Shown here piece after piece: positions 50,965 to 61,181 of a DNA stretch of 64,000 nt. The first letter of the stretch is position 1; each line of letters starts with the position of its first letter. The notes beneath the pieces are model-generated. The model saw nothing but the letters and a program-made list of their open reading frames with translations. It searched no databases and was not told where the DNA came from. Source of the DNA: Pseudomonas pharyngis (GTDB lineage: Bacteria > Pseudomonadota > Gammaproteobacteria > Pseudomonadales > Pseudomonadaceae). Made by a program: the position numbers and the translations under genes. The DNA is taken from positions 186,001-250,000 of the forward strand of contig NZ_BQID01000007.1 of the NCBI RefSeq assembly GCF_021602345.1. The letters run 5' to 3'.

Positions 50965-52410
50965 ATGCAATGGGAAGTCGTGATCGGGCTGGAGATTCAC
51001 ACCCAGCTCACCACCCGGTCGAAAATCTTTTCCGGTAGTTCCACCCAGTTCGGTTCCGAGCCGAACACCCAGGCCAGCCTGATCGACCTGGGCATGCCCG
51101 GCGTGCTGCCGGTGCTCAACCAGGAAGCGGTGCGCATGGCGGTGATGTTCGGTCTGGCGATTGACGCCGAGATCGGCCAGCACAACGTGTTCGCCCGTAA
51201 AAACTACTTCTACCCGGACCTGCCGAAGGGCTACCAGATCAGCCAGATGGAATTGCCGATCGTCGGCAAGGGCCACCTGGACATTGCCCTGGAAGACGGC
51301 ACGGTCAAACGCGTCGGTATCACCCGTGCGCACCTGGAAGAAGACGCCGGCAAGAGCCTGCACGAAGAATTCAGCGGTGCCACCGGCATTGACCTGAACC
51401 GTGCCGGCACGCCGCTGCTGGAAATCGTGTCCGAGCCGGACATGCGTAGCGCCAAGGAAGCGGTGGCCTACGTCAAGGCGATCCACGCGCTGGTGCGTTA
51501 CCTGGGCATCTGCGACGGCAACATGGCCGAGGGCTCGCTGCGTTGCGACTGCAACGTGTCGGTACGTCCGAAAGGCCAGGTCGAGTTCGGCACCCGCTGC
51601 GAGATCAAGAACGTCAACTCGTTCCGCTTCATCGAGAAGGCGATCAACTCCGAGATCCAGCGTCAGATCGACCTGATCGAAGACGGCGGCAAAGTGATCC
51701 AGCAGACCCGCCTGTACGATCCGAACAAGGACGAAACCCGTCCGATGCGCAGCAAAGAGGAAGCCAACGACTACCGTTACTTCCCCGATCCGGACCTGCT
51801 GCCGGTGGTCATCGAGGATTCGTTCCTCAACGACGTGCGCGCCACCCTGCCGGAGCTGCCACCGCAGAAACGCGAGCGCTTCCAGAGTGCCTTCGGTCTG
51901 TCGGCCTACGACGCCAACGTGTTGGCCACCAGCCGTGAGCAGGCGGACTACTTCGAGAAAGTCGCGAGCATCGGCGGCGACGCCAAACTGGCGGCGAACT
52001 GGGTGATGGTCGAGTTGGGCAGCCTGCTCAACAAGCAGAACCTGGACATCGAGGATTCGCCAGTTTCCGCCGAGCAACTGGGCGGCATGCTGCAGCGCAT
52101 CAAGGACAACACCATCTCCGGCAAGATCGCCAAGGTGGTGTTCGAAGCGATGGCCAACGGCGAAGGCAGCGCAGACGAGATCATCGAAAAGCGCGGCCTG
52201 AAGCAGGTTACCGACACCGGCGCGATCTCGGCGGTGCTGGACGAAATGCTCGCGGCCAACGCCGAGCAGGTCGAACAATACCGCGCGGCAGACGAAGCAA
52301 AGCGCGGCAAGATGTTCGGCTTCTTCGTCGGTCAGGCCATGAAAGCCTCCAAGGGCAAGGCCAACCCGCAGCAAGTGAACGAACTGCTGAAAAGCAAGCT
52401 CGAAGGCTGA
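50965..52410 (+). CDS. gatB: Aspartyl/glutamyl-tRNA amidotransferase subunit B
   Basis: GatB binds the misacylated tRNA and, with ATP, transfers ammonia to the aminoacyl group. The 481-residue protein has the N-terminal kinase-like cradle ([54 protein letters not shown]) and a C-terminal helical YqeY-like tail (about 330-481). GAGGAGA precedes the ATG, 10 bases past gatA. It ends the operon; a paired REP-type repeat follows. Confidence 0.97.
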   Translation: MQWEVVIGLEIHTQLTTRSKIFSGSSTQFGSEPNTQASLIDLGMPGVLPVLNQEAVRMAVMFGLAIDAEIGQHNVFARKNYFYPDLPKGYQISQMELPIVGKGHLDIALEDGTVKRVGITRAHLEEDAGKSLHEEFSGATGIDLNRAGTPLLEIVSEPDMRSAKEAVAYVKAIHALVRYLGICDGNMAEGSLRCDCNVSVRPKGQVEFGTRCEIKNVNSFRFIEKAINSEIQRQIDLIEDGGKVIQQTRLYDPNKDETRPMRSKEEANDYRYFPDPDLLPVVIEDSFLNDVRATLPELPPQKRERFQSAFGLSAYDANVLATSREQADYFEKVASIGGDAKLAANWVMVELGSLLNKQNLDIEDSPVSAEQLGGMLQRIKDNTISGKIAKVVFEAMANGEGSADEIIEKRGLKQVTDTGAISAVLDEMLAANAEQVEQYRAADEAKRGKMFGFFVGQAMKASKGKANPQQVNELLKSKLEG

Positions 52411-52448
52411 CCACAATGGAGCCAGATCCAAAGCCTGGCTCCAATCCC

Positions 52449-52537
52449 TGTGGGAGCGAGCCCGCTCGCGATGGCGGTCTGTCAGTCACTTTTGCAGTGT
52501 CTGAAATTGCGCTATCGCGAGCAGGCTCGCTCCCACA
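52449..52537. repeat. REP pair (REPIN-like) between gatB and the RlpA-like gene
   Basis: TGTGGGAGCGAGCCCGCTCGCGAT at 52449-52472 and its near-perfect inverse ATCGCGAGCAGGCTCGCTCCCACA at 52514-52537 flank about 41 bases. Two inward REP sequences in this layout are the REPIN form known to be dispersed in Pseudomonas fluorescens genomes. Confidence 0.85.
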
Positions 52538-52558
52538 TTGTTATTTGGGAGCTTTCGA

Positions 52559-52933
52559 ATGAAACGTCTGCTCGGCGCCTGCGCCCTGCTCTCCTTGCTG
52601 GCCGGTTGCGCCAGCACCGACACCATCGACCCGCACGGTTACGACCAGACCGGCGTCGCCTCCTATTACGGAACCAAACACCACGGTAAACGTACCGCCA
52701 GCGGCGAAGCGTTCAACCAGAATTCCCTGACCGCCGCCCACCGCCAGTTGCCGTTCGGCACTCGGGTGAAGGTCACCAACCTGAAAAACGATGAATCCGT
52801 CGTGGTCCGCATCAACGACCGTGGCCCGCACACCCGTGGCCGCCTGATCGATGTTTCACGTGCGGCGGCCGAACAGCTCGGTATGCTGCGCAGTGGAACC
52901 GCCCGGGTTCGGGTGCAGGCCCTCGACGACTGA
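52559..52933 (+). CDS. RlpA-like lipoprotein (septal ring lytic transglycosylase family)
   Basis: This 124-residue protein has a lipoprotein signal (MKRLLGACALLSLLAGC, lipobox LAGC, Cys at 17) followed by a double-psi beta-barrel. The barrel shows GVASYYGTKHHGKRTASGEA, LTAAHRQLPFGTRVKVTN and VVVRINDRGPHTRGRLIDVS, the catalytic Asp-containing motif of RlpA. The C-terminal SPOR domain of full-length RlpA is absent, so this is a short paralogue. It probably cleaves denuded glycan strands from the outer membrane side. GGGAG lies upstream of the ATG. Confidence 0.9.
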   Translation: MKRLLGACALLSLLAGCASTDTIDPHGYDQTGVASYYGTKHHGKRTASGEAFNQNSLTAAHRQLPFGTRVKVTNLKNDESVVVRINDRGPHTRGRLIDVSRAAAEQLGMLRSGTARVRVQALDD

Positions 52934-52946
52934 TGGAGCGTCCACC

Positions 52947-54041
52947 ATTTTCGGACTGACCGACTTGCCGCTGATCAGCGTGATCGAATTACTCAGCGGG
53001 CTGTTCCTGCTGATCGCCGGCGCCGAGCTGATGGTGCGCGCCGCCGTGCGCCTGGCCGCGCGCCTGCATGTACGACCGCTGATCATCGGCCTGACCATCG
53101 TCGCCCTCGGCAGCAGCGCCCCGCAAATGGCCGTCAGCCTGCAAGCCGTGCAGGCGCACACGCCGGATATCGCGGTCAGCAGCGTGATCGGCAGCAGCAT
53201 TTTCAACATTCTTGTCACCCTCGGCCTGTCGGCGCTGATCATTCCGCTGCGGGTGTCGCGGCAACTGGTACGCCTCGACATCCCGTTGATGATCGGCGCC
53301 AGCCTGCTGGTATTCGTGCTGGCGTGGAATGAAGAACTCGGGCGCCTCGACGGCATTCTGCTGCTGGGCGCCCTGGCCCTGTACCTCGGATTATTGCTGC
53401 GCCAGTCGCGGCACTCGACCCGCCCGCATTCCGATCAACCCCACGATCCGCAGGCCCCGTGGTTTACCAGCCTGCTGATGATTGTCGGCGGTCTGGGCAT
53501 GCTGGTGTTCGCCGGGCACTTGCTGCTGGGTGCAGCCGTGGTCGTCGCCACTGACCTGGGATTCTCCGAGCGGGTGATTGGCCTGACCGTGGTCGCGGTC
53601 GGCACCTCGCTGCCGGAACTGGCTACATCGTTGATCGCCGCGCTGCGCGGTCAGCGGGACATTGCAGTCGGCAACGTGATCGGTGCCAACCTGTTCAACC
53701 TGCTTGGGGTGCTGGGTTTCACCGCTTTGATCGCGCCGATACCGCTGTCGGTCTCGCCCAATGCGCTGGATTTCGACCTGCCGGTAATGCTCGGCGTCGC
53801 GTTGCTGTGCCTGCCGGTGTTCTATTCCGGTTACCGTGTGACCCGGGCCGAAGGCCTGTTGCTGCTGGGTTTGTACCTGGCGTACGGGCTGCACGTGGTG
53901 TCGTTCACCACCGGCATGCCACTGGCCGGCAAGCTCGAGCGATTGATGCTGTTTTATGTGCTGCCGACGCTGCTGACGTTTCTGTTTTTCACGTCCGTGC
54001 GCGCCTGGCGCCGCCAACACCACAAGAGGGATGTGCCATGA
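52947..54041 (+). CDS. CaCA-type sodium/calcium antiporter homologue, altered first alpha repeat
   Basis: An inner-membrane protein of the YrbG group with ten or eleven membrane segments in two inverted halves. The alpha repeats are GLTIVALGSSAPQMAVSL (about 48-65) and GLTVVAVGTSLPELATSL (about 212-229). The second keeps the ion-binding Glu224 but the first has Gln60 where the family has Glu, so calcium exchange may be changed. No ATG starts the frame: an ATT at 52947 has GGAG eight bases upstream; TTG 52965 and GTG 52980 are alternatives with poor sites. An extra C-terminal helix pair follows residue 325. It overlaps the next gene by 4 bases. Confidence 0.82.
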   Translation: MFGLTDLPLISVIELLSGLFLLIAGAELMVRAAVRLAARLHVRPLIIGLTIVALGSSAPQMAVSLQAVQAHTPDIAVSSVIGSSIFNILVTLGLSALIIPLRVSRQLVRLDIPLMIGASLLVFVLAWNEELGRLDGILLLGALALYLGLLLRQSRHSTRPHSDQPHDPQAPWFTSLLMIVGGLGMLVFAGHLLLGAAVVVATDLGFSERVIGLTVVAVGTSLPELATSLIAALRGQRDIAVGNVIGANLFNLLGVLGFTALIAPIPLSVSPNALDFDLPVMLGVALLCLPVFYSGYRVTRAEGLLLLGLYLAYGLHVVSFTTGMPLAGKLERLMLFYVLPTLLTFLFFTSVRAWRRQHHKRDVP

Positions 54042-54418
54042 CCGAATCGAAGAAATCCGGGGTTGAAGTCCGCCGTCAGGTAATGGGCGACGCGTTTGTC
54101 GACCGCGCGTTGGGCAACGCCACCGAGTTCACCCAACCGCTGCAGGATTTCGTCAACGAACACGCCTGGGGCGGCGTGTGGAATCGCGAAGGTTTGCCGC
54201 TGAAAACCCGCAGCCTGATCACCCTTGCCGCGCTGACCGCATTGAAGTGCCCGCAGGAATTGAAGGGTCACGTGCGCGGCGCGTTGAACAATGGCTGCAC
54301 GGTCGATGAAATCCGTGAAGCGCTGCTGCATTGCGCGGTGTACGCGGGCGTACCGGCGGCGATCGATGCGTTTCGCGCGGCGCAGGAAGTGATCGACAGT
54401 TACCAGAAGCCCGAGTAA
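54038..54418 (+). CDS. Carboxymuconolactone decarboxylase family protein
   Basis: A 126-residue helical protein of the CMD family, in the subgroup of PcaC (gamma-carboxymuconolactone decarboxylase). The conserved Cys71, Glu74 and His78 lie in LKCPQELKGHVRGALNNG, and WGGVWNREGLPLKTRSLITL precedes them. No pca genes are near, so a true role in protocatechuate breakdown is not supported; a peroxidase-like AhpD role is also possible, but the CxxC motif of AhpD is absent. It is translationally coupled to the antiporter gene by a 4-base overlap. Confidence 0.85.
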   Translation: MTESKKSGVEVRRQVMGDAFVDRALGNATEFTQPLQDFVNEHAWGGVWNREGLPLKTRSLITLAALTALKCPQELKGHVRGALNNGCTVDEIREALLHCAVYAGVPAAIDAFRAAQEVIDSYQKPE

Positions 54419-54427
54419 CCGCCGGCC

Positions 54428-55369
54428 TCAGATCCACCCGCCCCACTGCAAGAAGAAGATCCCGATGTTGGTGGTGATCGCCGCCATCAACGTGGTCAGC
54501 ACAATGATCGCCGCCGCCAGTTCATGATTGCCCTGGGCCGCACGGGCCATGACAAAACTGGCAGCGGCAGTCGGGCTGCCGAAGTACAGAAACAGAATCC
54601 CAAGTTCCGCCCCGCGAAAGCCCCACAGCCATGCACCCAGCGTGGCGATCACCGGCAGGCCGGCCATCTTCACCAGACTCGAACTGAGCGCCATGTTGCC
54701 GCTCTTGCGCAGCGCCGCCAGCGACAGCGTGCCGCCAATACAGATCAGTGCCAGCGGCAGCGTGGTCTGTGCCAGGTACTGGCCGGAGGTTTCCAGCCAC
54801 CCCGGCAGACCGATCTTGAAATAAGCGAACGGCGCCGCCGCGATCACGCTGATGATCAACGGATTGCTGACCACGCTTTTGCAGATGCTCCACGGGTCCG
54901 ACTTGATCACCGGGCTGTAGACCGCCAGCACGATGGTCGACAGGGTGTTGTAGAACAGGATGACCAGCGCCGCGAGAATCGCGCCGAGGGAAATCCCGTA
55001 GTCACCGTACATGCTCGCCGCCAGCGCCAGGCCGATCACCCCGTTGTTGCCGCGAAACGCACCTTGCGTGTAGATGCCGCGATCTTCACGCGGGCAGCGG
55101 AAAATCGCCCAGCCCCAGGCCACGGCAAAACTGACCAGCGTGGCCAGTGCGAAATAGATCAGCAGCGCCGGTTGCAACGCGGCGTGCAGGTCGGCATGCA
55201 GGATGCCGAGAAACAGCAGCGCCGGCATGGTGACGTTGAACACCAGCGACGAAGCGGTGTGGATAAAGTTGTCGTTGATCCAGTCGATGCGCTTGAGCAG
55301 CACACCGAGAAACAGCATGGCAAACACCGGCGCGGTGATGTTCAGGGTTTCGAGGAAGATTGCCAGCAT
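54428..55369 (-). CDS. AEC-family permease
   Basis: This 313-residue inner-membrane protein belongs to the auxin efflux carrier (AEC) family, which exports or imports small carboxylates such as malate. About ten membrane segments occur in two halves; typical sequences are LNITAPVFAMLFLGVLLKRI at the N-terminus, AFRGNNGVIGLALAASMYG in the crossover region and PLALICIGGTLSLAAL. The substrate is unknown. It converges with the decarboxylase gene and stands alone on its strand, with a repeat-rich gap upstream. Confidence 0.88.
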   Translation of the reverse strand: MLAIFLETLNITAPVFAMLFLGVLLKRIDWINDNFIHTASSLVFNVTMPALLFLGILHADLHAALQPALLIYFALATLVSFAVAWGWAIFRCPREDRGIYTQGAFRGNNGVIGLALAASMYGDYGISLGAILAALVILFYNTLSTIVLAVYSPVIKSDPWSICKSVVSNPLIISVIAAAPFAYFKIGLPGWLETSGQYLAQTTLPLALICIGGTLSLAALRKSGNMALSSSLVKMAGLPVIATLGAWLWGFRGAELGILFLYFGSPTAAASFVMARAAQGNHELAAAIIVLTTLMAAITTNIGIFFLQWGGWI

Positions 55370-55455
55370 GCCGGGGAGCCTTGGAGGTGAGCGTCGTTAG
55401 GGGGCTAATGATAAGCCAAAACCTTCAAAAGCCCCTCATCGGAGCGGCGCCCGCC

Positions 55456-55622
55456 TAACCCTCTCCCGGAGGGAGAGGGGACTGATCCGGGGATGCTCCA
55501 GAAAATTATCGACCTGAAACTACGTCGCCGAATCCATAATCAATTCGATTTTTCAGGTCGATGTAAAACGAAAGACAACTCGGTCAGCCCCCTCTCCCCC
55601 CGGGAGAGGGTTGGGGTGAGGG
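55456..55622. repeat. Composite nested inverted repeat
   Basis: The 167-base element has outer arms CCCTCTCCCGGAGGGAGAGG (from 55459) and CCCCTCTCCCCCCGGGAGAGGG (from 55589) followed by TTGGGGTGAGGG, each palindromic in itself. Inside are perfect 12-base arms ATCGACCTGAAA (55508-55519) and TTTCAGGTCGAT (55551-55562). It has no coding capacity worth noting and fills most of the 288-base gap between the AEC gene and garD. The GGGAGAGGGTTGGGGTGAGGG-type end is known as a common dispersed repeat. Confidence 0.75.
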
Positions 55623-55657
55623 CATGGCCAGTACAGGCACCACACCCCTCAAGCAGA

Positions 55658-57211
55658 TCAAGTAATCGGCGCCGGATTGAACAACGTAATGTCGTTATGC
55701 AGCTTGTGCTTCTCCGCCCACGTCTGCTGCTTGCCGCTCGCCACATCCAGGTAGTAGTGGAACAACTCCCAGCCCAACTCCTCGATAGACGCGCGACCAG
55801 TAGCAATCCGCCCGGCATCGATATCGATCAGATCCGGCCAGCGCTGCGCCAGTTCGGTACGGGTCGAAACCTTCACCACCGGCGCCATGGCCAGACCATA
55901 AGGCGTACCACGACCGGTGGTGAACACGTGCAGGTTCATCCCCGCCGCCAGTTGCAACGTACCGCAGACAAAGTCACTTGCCGGCGTCGCACAGAAAATC
56001 AAACCCTTCTGCTTGAAGCGCTCCCCCGGGCCGAGCACACCGCTGATCGCGCTGCTGCCGGACTTCACGATCGAGCCCAACGACTTCTCGACGATATTCG
56101 ACAACCCGCCCTTCTTGTTGCCCGGCGTGGTATTGGCGCTGCGATCCGCCTCGCCCTTGGCCAAGTAACGGTCGTACCAGTCCATCTCGCGCACCAGTTC
56201 TTCGGCAACGGTTTTGCTCTGCGCCCGTGAGGTCAGCAGGTAGATCGCATCGCGCACTTCGGTGACTTCGGAAAACATCACCGTCGCCCCCGCCCGCAGC
56301 AGCAAGTCTGAGGCGTAACCCAGCGCCGGGTTGGCGGTGATGCCGGAAAACGCATCGCTGCCGCCGCACTGCATACCGAGGATCAGCTCGGACGCCGGCA
56401 CGGTTTCCCGGCGGCGCTGGTCGAGTTTCCTCAGGCGAACTTCGGCCAGTTCCATGATCTGCTCGATCATCTCGGTGAAACCGTGACTGGAATCCTGCAA
56501 GCGATACAGCCACGGCTCGCTCAGATCCACCGAGGCATCGTCCTCGTGCATCACCTGCCCGGCCTGCAATTTCTCGCAGCCCAGGCTGATCACCAACGCC
56601 TCGCCACCGAGGTTCGGGTTGCGCGCCAGATTGCGCACGGTGCGGATCGGGATGTAAGCGTCGGTCGCCGTGATGGCCACGCCGCAACCGTAACTGTGGG
56701 TCAGCGCCACCACGTCATCGACGTGCGGGTACTTGGGCAACAGTTCGTCCTTGATCCGTTTCACCGCGTGATCGAGCACCCCGGTGACGCATTGCACGGT
56801 GGTGGTGATCCCGAGGATGTTGCGCGTGCCGACGGTGCCGTCGGCGTTGCGATACCCCTCGAACGTGAAGCCTTCCAGGGGCGCCTGGGCGTCCGGCACT
56901 TCGGTGGACAGCGGCAGGCTGTCCAGCGGTGGCGCGGTCGGCATGCGCAGTTGATCTTCCCTGACCCAACTGCCACGGGGAATCGGCTGCAACGCGTAGC
57001 CAATGATCTGGCCGTAGCGAATCACCGTGCCGCCCTCGGGGATATCCACGAGGCTGACCTTGTGACTCTGCGGCACGAAATCCACCGTCACCAGGCCATC
57101 GGCAAATGCGGTGCCGGCCGGCACGCCCTGGTCGTTGACCACTACCACTACGTTGTCCCGCTCGTGCAGGCGGATGTAGCGCGGCGAGTCGGAATGTTCA
57201 ATCAACTGCAT
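55658..57211 (-). CDS. garD: Galactarate dehydratase GarD
   Basis: GarD dehydrates galactarate (mucate) to 5-keto-4-deoxy-glucarate. The 517-residue protein of the UxaA/GarD family has an N-terminal SAF-like domain (about 1-90; [16 protein letters not shown]) and the large catalytic domain with [40 protein letters not shown] and [20 protein letters not shown]. It shares the operon kdgD, aldehyde dehydrogenase, transporter, garD, whose enzymes convert aldarates to 2-oxoglutarate. Altronate dehydratase is the main alternative but lacks this context. Confidence 0.92.
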   Translation of the reverse strand: MQLIEHSDSPRYIRLHERDNVVVVVNDQGVPAGTAFADGLVTVDFVPQSHKVSLVDIPEGGTVIRYGQIIGYALQPIPRGSWVREDQLRMPTAPPLDSLPLSTEVPDAQAPLEGFTFEGYRNADGTVGTRNILGITTTVQCVTGVLDHAVKRIKDELLPKYPHVDDVVALTHSYGCGVAITATDAYIPIRTVRNLARNPNLGGEALVISLGCEKLQAGQVMHEDDASVDLSEPWLYRLQDSSHGFTEMIEQIMELAEVRLRKLDQRRRETVPASELILGMQCGGSDAFSGITANPALGYASDLLLRAGATVMFSEVTEVRDAIYLLTSRAQSKTVAEELVREMDWYDRYLAKGEADRSANTTPGNKKGGLSNIVEKSLGSIVKSGSSAISGVLGPGERFKQKGLIFCATPASDFVCGTLQLAAGMNLHVFTTGRGTPYGLAMAPVVKVSTRTELAQRWPDLIDIDAGRIATGRASIEELGWELFHYYLDVASGKQQTWAEKHKLHNDITLFNPAPIT

Positions 57212-57222
57212 GACGCCGCTCC

Positions 57223-58587
57223 TCAGGAATGCGCTTGAGACAATTTGCCGGTGGCTTCGGAACCGCCCTGGGTTGGCGGCTCTTTAAGGACCACACGTTT
57301 GATCGGGCCGACGATCACCAGGTAGCTGAACACCGCCACGAGCGCGTTGGCACCGACGAACACCAGCGCCCATTTGAACGAGCCGGTGGAGCTGATGATG
57401 TAGCCGATGACAATCGGGGTGGTGATCGAGGCGATGTTGCCGAAGGTGTTGAACAGGCCGCCACTCAGACCGGCGATCTGTTTCGGCGAGGTGTCGGACA
57501 CCACCGCCCAGCCCAGCGCGCCCACGCCTTTGCCGAAGAACGCCAGGGCCATGAAGCCGACCACCATCCATTCAACGTCGACATAGTTGCACGCCACGAT
57601 GCTGCTCGAAACCAGCAGGCCGGCAATGATCGGCGCCTTGCGGGCGAAGGTCAGCGAATGGCCCTTGCGCAGCAGGTAATCGGAAATCACCCCGCCGAGC
57701 ACGCCGCCGATAAAGCCGCAGATCGCCGGCAACGAGGCGATGAAACCGGCCTTGAGGATGGTCATGCCGCGTTCCTGCACCAGGTACACCGGGAACCAGG
57801 TCAGGAAGAAATAGGTGATGCCGTTGATGCAGTACTGGCCCAGGTAAACGCCGAGCATCATGCGATTGGTCAGCAACTGGCGGATGTAATCCCACTTCGG
57901 ACCGTCAGCCTTTTTGCCTTGTTTCTGGTCCATGTCGACCATGCCGCCGTTGTCGGCGATGAACTTCACTTCCGCTTCGTTGGCCATCGGGTGTTGGCGC
58001 GGGCTGTGGATAACCTTGAGCCAGACCAGCGAGAACACGATGCCGAGCAGGCCCATGACGATGAACACGTGCTCCCAGCCAAAGGAGAACACGATCCAGC
58101 CCATCAGCGGCGCGAACAACACGGTGGCGAAGTATTGCGCCGAGTTGAAGATCGCCGAAGCGGTGCCGCGCTCGGCGGTCGGGAACCAGGCCGCCACAAT
58201 GCGTGCGTTGCCGGGGAACGATGGCGCCTCGGCCAGACCCACCAGGAAGCGCAGCATGAACAGCGCGACGATGGCCGTGGACATGCCGAATTCACCGACG
58301 AAGCCTTGCAGCACGGTGAACAGCGACCAGGTGAAAATGCTCAGGGCATAGACTTTTTTCGAGCCGAAGCGATCGAGCAGCCAGCCGCCGGGAATTTGCC
58401 CGGCCACGTAGGCCCAACCGAAAGCAGAGAAGATGTAGCCGAGGGTGACCGCGTCGATGCCGAGGTCTTTTTGCAAACTGGAACCGGCGATCGCGATGGT
58501 GGCGCGGTCGGCGTAGTTGATCGTGGTCACCAGAAACAGCATGAGCAGGATCAAATAGCGGACGTGAGTCGGCTTGGACGATTGCAT
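57223..58587 (-). CDS. gudP: MFS transporter for glucarate/galactarate (GudP/GarP type)
   Basis: A 454-residue major facilitator of the anion:cation symporter group that takes up aldarate sugars. Twelve membrane segments can be traced; family marks are [20 protein letters not shown] in the first helix and loop, [20 protein letters not shown] between helices 2 and 3, and [20 protein letters not shown]. The start at 58587 ([12 protein letters not shown]) has GGGAG upstream. It lies 11 bases before garD and about 100 bases after the dehydrogenase gene. Substrate is inferred from the operon. Confidence 0.9.
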   Translation of the reverse strand: MQSSKPTHVRYLILLMLFLVTTINYADRATIAIAGSSLQKDLGIDAVTLGYIFSAFGWAYVAGQIPGGWLLDRFGSKKVYALSIFTWSLFTVLQGFVGEFGMSTAIVALFMLRFLVGLAEAPSFPGNARIVAAWFPTAERGTASAIFNSAQYFATVLFAPLMGWIVFSFGWEHVFIVMGLLGIVFSLVWLKVIHSPRQHPMANEAEVKFIADNGGMVDMDQKQGKKADGPKWDYIRQLLTNRMMLGVYLGQYCINGITYFFLTWFPVYLVQERGMTILKAGFIASLPAICGFIGGVLGGVISDYLLRKGHSLTFARKAPIIAGLLVSSSIVACNYVDVEWMVVGFMALAFFGKGVGALGWAVVSDTSPKQIAGLSGGLFNTFGNIASITTPIVIGYIISSTGSFKWALVFVGANALVAVFSYLVIVGPIKRVVLKEPPTQGGSEATGKLSQAHS

Positions 58588-58686
58588 GTAGATGTACTCC
58601 CACTGATTATTTTTATGCGGGTAAAACATTCTTTGGTCTTGTGCCGCGCAGGGCCTCAGGCGAAGGCCCGGCGCGGGTGCAGCGAT

Positions 58687-60126
58687 TTACGAACCGATGT
58701 AGCTGGTCTTCACGACCGTGTAGAACTCTTGCGCATAGCGGCCTTGCTCACGTGAGCCATAGGATGAACCCTTACGGCCACCGAACGGAACGTGGTAATC
58801 GACACCGGCGGTCGGCAGGTTGACCATCACCATCCCGGCCTGGGAATGACGCTTGAAGTGGTTGGCGTACTTCAGCGACGTGGTGGCGATACCCGCCGAC
58901 AGGCCGAATTCGGTGTCGTTGGCCATGGCCAGTGCAGCCTCGTAATCGGCCACGCGAACGATGTTGGCCACCGGGCCGAAGATCTCTTCGCGGCTGATGC
59001 GCATCGACGCTTCACTGTCGGCAAACAGGGTCGGCGCAAGGAAGTAACCCTCGGTGTCGCAGGTCACCAGACCACCGCCGCTGACCAGACGCGCACCTTC
59101 GGACTGACCGATGTCGATGTACTTCATGTCCTGTTCAAGCTGCGCTTGCGAAACCACCGGACCGATATCGGTGCCGGCCTTCAGCGCGTGACCGACCTTG
59201 ATCGACTTCATGCGCTCGGCCATGGCTTCGACGAACTTGTCATGAATCCCGGCAGTGACGATCAGTCGGCTGGAGGCCGTGCAACGCTGGCCAGTGGAGT
59301 AGAACGCGCTCTGCACCGACAGCTCGACCGCCTGCTTGAGGTCGGCGTCGTCGAGAATGATCTGCGGGTTCTTGCCGCCCATCTCCAACTGAACCTTGGC
59401 CTGGCGCGACACGCAATTGACCGCGATCTGCCGACCCACACCGACAGAGCCGGTGAAGCTGATGCCGTCGACTTTCGGGCTGTTGACCAAAGCTTCGCCA
59501 ACCACGCGGCCGCTGCCCATCACCAGGTTGAACACGCCGGCAGGGAAACCTGCGCGGGAGATGATTTCGGCCAGGGCCCAGGCGCAACCCGGCACCAGAT
59601 CCGCTGGCTTCAACACCACGCAGTTGCCGTAGGCCAGGGCCGGGGCGATTTTCCACGACGGGATGGCAATCGGGAAGTTCCACGGGGTGATCAGGCCGAC
59701 CACACCCAGGGCTTCGCGGGTGACTTCGACGTTGACGCCCGGACGCACCGACGGCACGTAGTCGCCGGACAGGCGCAGGCACTCGCCAGCGAAGAACTTG
59801 AAGATGTTGCCGGCGCGGGTCACTTCGCCGATGGCTTCGGGCAAGGTCTTGCCCTCTTCCCGGGCCAGCAGGGTGCCGAGCTCTTCGCGGCGGGCGAGGA
59901 TTTCGGTGCCGACTTTGTCCAGCGAATCGTGACGGGCCTGAATGCCCGAGGTCGACCACGCCGGGAACGCGGCGCGCGCGGCGTCGATGGCGGCGTTGAC
60001 CTGAGCCAGGTCAGCCTTGGCGTAATCGCCGATGGTGTCGCTCAGTTCGGACGGGTTGATGTTCGCCGAGTAATCGTTACCGGCGACCCATTCACCGTTG
60101 ATGTAGTTGTCATAGCGCTTGGTCAC
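58687..60126 (-). CDS. Alpha-ketoglutaric semialdehyde dehydrogenase
   Basis: This aldehyde dehydrogenase (479 residues) oxidises 2-oxoglutarate semialdehyde, the product of KdgD, to 2-oxoglutarate. Catalytic residues are Asn150 ([11 protein letters not shown]), Glu248 ([11 protein letters not shown]) and Cys282 ([11 protein letters not shown]); the C-terminal [20 protein letters not shown] is family-specific. The start is GTG at 60126 with AGGAG eight bases before it; a nearby ATG is out of frame. A hairpin separates it from kdgD. Substrate specificity is inferred from the operon and not from the sequence alone. Confidence 0.9.
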   Translation of the reverse strand: MTKRYDNYINGEWVAGNDYSANINPSELSDTIGDYAKADLAQVNAAIDAARAAFPAWSTSGIQARHDSLDKVGTEILARREELGTLLAREEGKTLPEAIGEVTRAGNIFKFFAGECLRLSGDYVPSVRPGVNVEVTREALGVVGLITPWNFPIAIPSWKIAPALAYGNCVVLKPADLVPGCAWALAEIISRAGFPAGVFNLVMGSGRVVGEALVNSPKVDGISFTGSVGVGRQIAVNCVSRQAKVQLEMGGKNPQIILDDADLKQAVELSVQSAFYSTGQRCTASSRLIVTAGIHDKFVEAMAERMKSIKVGHALKAGTDIGPVVSQAQLEQDMKYIDIGQSEGARLVSGGGLVTCDTEGYFLAPTLFADSEASMRISREEIFGPVANIVRVADYEAALAMANDTEFGLSAGIATTSLKYANHFKRHSQAGMVMVNLPTAGVDYHVPFGGRKGSSYGSREQGRYAQEFYTVVKTSYIGS

Positions 60127-60146
60127 GAATCATTCTCCTGACGCAA

Positions 60147-60172
60147 AAGGCCGCTGATTGCTCAGCGGCCTT
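60147..60172 (-). repeat. Hairpin between kdgD and the dehydrogenase gene
   Basis: Perfect 11-base arms AAGGCCGCTGA and TCAGCGGCCTT around TTGC lie in the 61-base gap. On the minus strand four T follow, so it may act as a partial terminator that lowers expression of the downstream genes or protects the kdgD mRNA. Confidence 0.7.
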
Positions 60173-60187
60173 GTTTATAGAGGTGTG

Positions 60188-61099
60188 TTACTGCGCACCT
60201 TGCTTGTCGATCAGCGCAGCGAGCATTTCGTACTCTTCGCCGGTCAGGTCGGTCAGCGGCGCCCGCACCGGGCCTGCGTCATAGCCGGCGATCTTGGCGC
60301 CTGCCTTGACGATGCTCACGGCGTAACCGGCCTTGCGGTTGCGGATGTCGAGGTACGGCAGGAAGAAGTCGTCGATGATCTTGCCGACGGTGGCGTGATC
60401 TTCGCGGGCAATCGCGTGGTAGAAGTCCATCGCGGTTTTCGGGATGAAGTTGAACACCGCCGACGAGTAGACCGGCACGCCCAGGGCCTTGTAGGCAGCA
60501 GCGTAGACTTCGGCGGTCGGCAGACCACCGAGGTAGCTGAAGCGATCGCCGAGACGACGACGGATCGACACCATCAGCTCGATATCACCCAGACCGTCCT
60601 TGTAACCGATCAGGTTCGGGCAGCGTTCGGCCAGACGTTCCAGCAGCGGCGCGGTCAGGCGGCAGACGTTGCGGTTGTACACCACCACACCGATGTTGAC
60701 CGATTTGCACACCGCCTCAACGTGGGCGGCGACACCGTCCTGACTCGCTTCAGTCAGGTAGTGCGGCAGCAGCAACAGACCTTTGGCGCCCAGACGCTCG
60801 GCTTCCTGAGCGTATTCGATGGCCTGGCGGGTCGAACCACCGACACCGGCGAGGATCGGGACGCTGCTGGCGCAGGTGTCGACGGCAGTCTTGATGATTT
60901 CCGAGTATTCGCTGGCAGCCAGGGAGAAGAATTCACCGGTGCCACCGGCGGCGAACAGGGCTGAAGCACCGTACGGGGCCAGCCATTCCAGGCGTTTGAT
61001 GTAGCCAGCGCGGTTGAAATCGCCCTGGGCATTGAAATCGGTCACCGGGAACGAGAGCAGGCCGGCGGAGAGGATGGACTTCAGTTCTTGTGGATTCAT
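60188..61099 (-). CDS. kdgD: 5-dehydro-4-deoxyglucarate dehydratase KdgD
   Basis: KdgD dehydrates and decarboxylates 5-keto-4-deoxy-glucarate to 2-oxoglutarate semialdehyde. The 303-residue member of the DapA superfamily has the GGTGEF motif at 52-57, Tyr141 (VVVYNRNVC) and the Schiff-base Lys167 ([10 protein letters not shown]). It is first in the operon. The start at [10 protein letters not shown] matches the family; the in-frame extension upstream runs into the promoter. The following genes finish the route to the TCA cycle. Confidence 0.95.
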   Translation of the reverse strand: MNPQELKSILSAGLLSFPVTDFNAQGDFNRAGYIKRLEWLAPYGASALFAAGGTGEFFSLAASEYSEIIKTAVDTCASSVPILAGVGGSTRQAIEYAQEAERLGAKGLLLLPHYLTEASQDGVAAHVEAVCKSVNIGVVVYNRNVCRLTAPLLERLAERCPNLIGYKDGLGDIELMVSIRRRLGDRFSYLGGLPTAEVYAAAYKALGVPVYSSAVFNFIPKTAMDFYHAIAREDHATVGKIIDDFFLPYLDIRNRKAGYAVSIVKAGAKIAGYDAGPVRAPLTDLTGEEYEMLAALIDKQGAQ

Positions 61100-61157
61100 T
61101 ATTCGAACACCCTGGTAGCAACGTTTTTTTGTGAGTGGACCGTTCAGCCTTCGCCGA

Positions 61158-61181
61158 AGTTGTAGGTCATCGTACAACTTA
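61158..61181 (-). promoter_or_regulatory. Candidate repressor operator of the galactarate operon
   Basis: Arms AAGTTGTA (61158-61165) and TACAACTT (61174-61181) form a perfect 8-base inverted repeat with an 8-base spacer. A -10-like TATATT (minus strand, 61184-61189) lies directly upstream, so a bound protein would block transcription. The GT..AC-rich half-sites suit a FadR-type GntR repressor. Confidence 0.55.
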
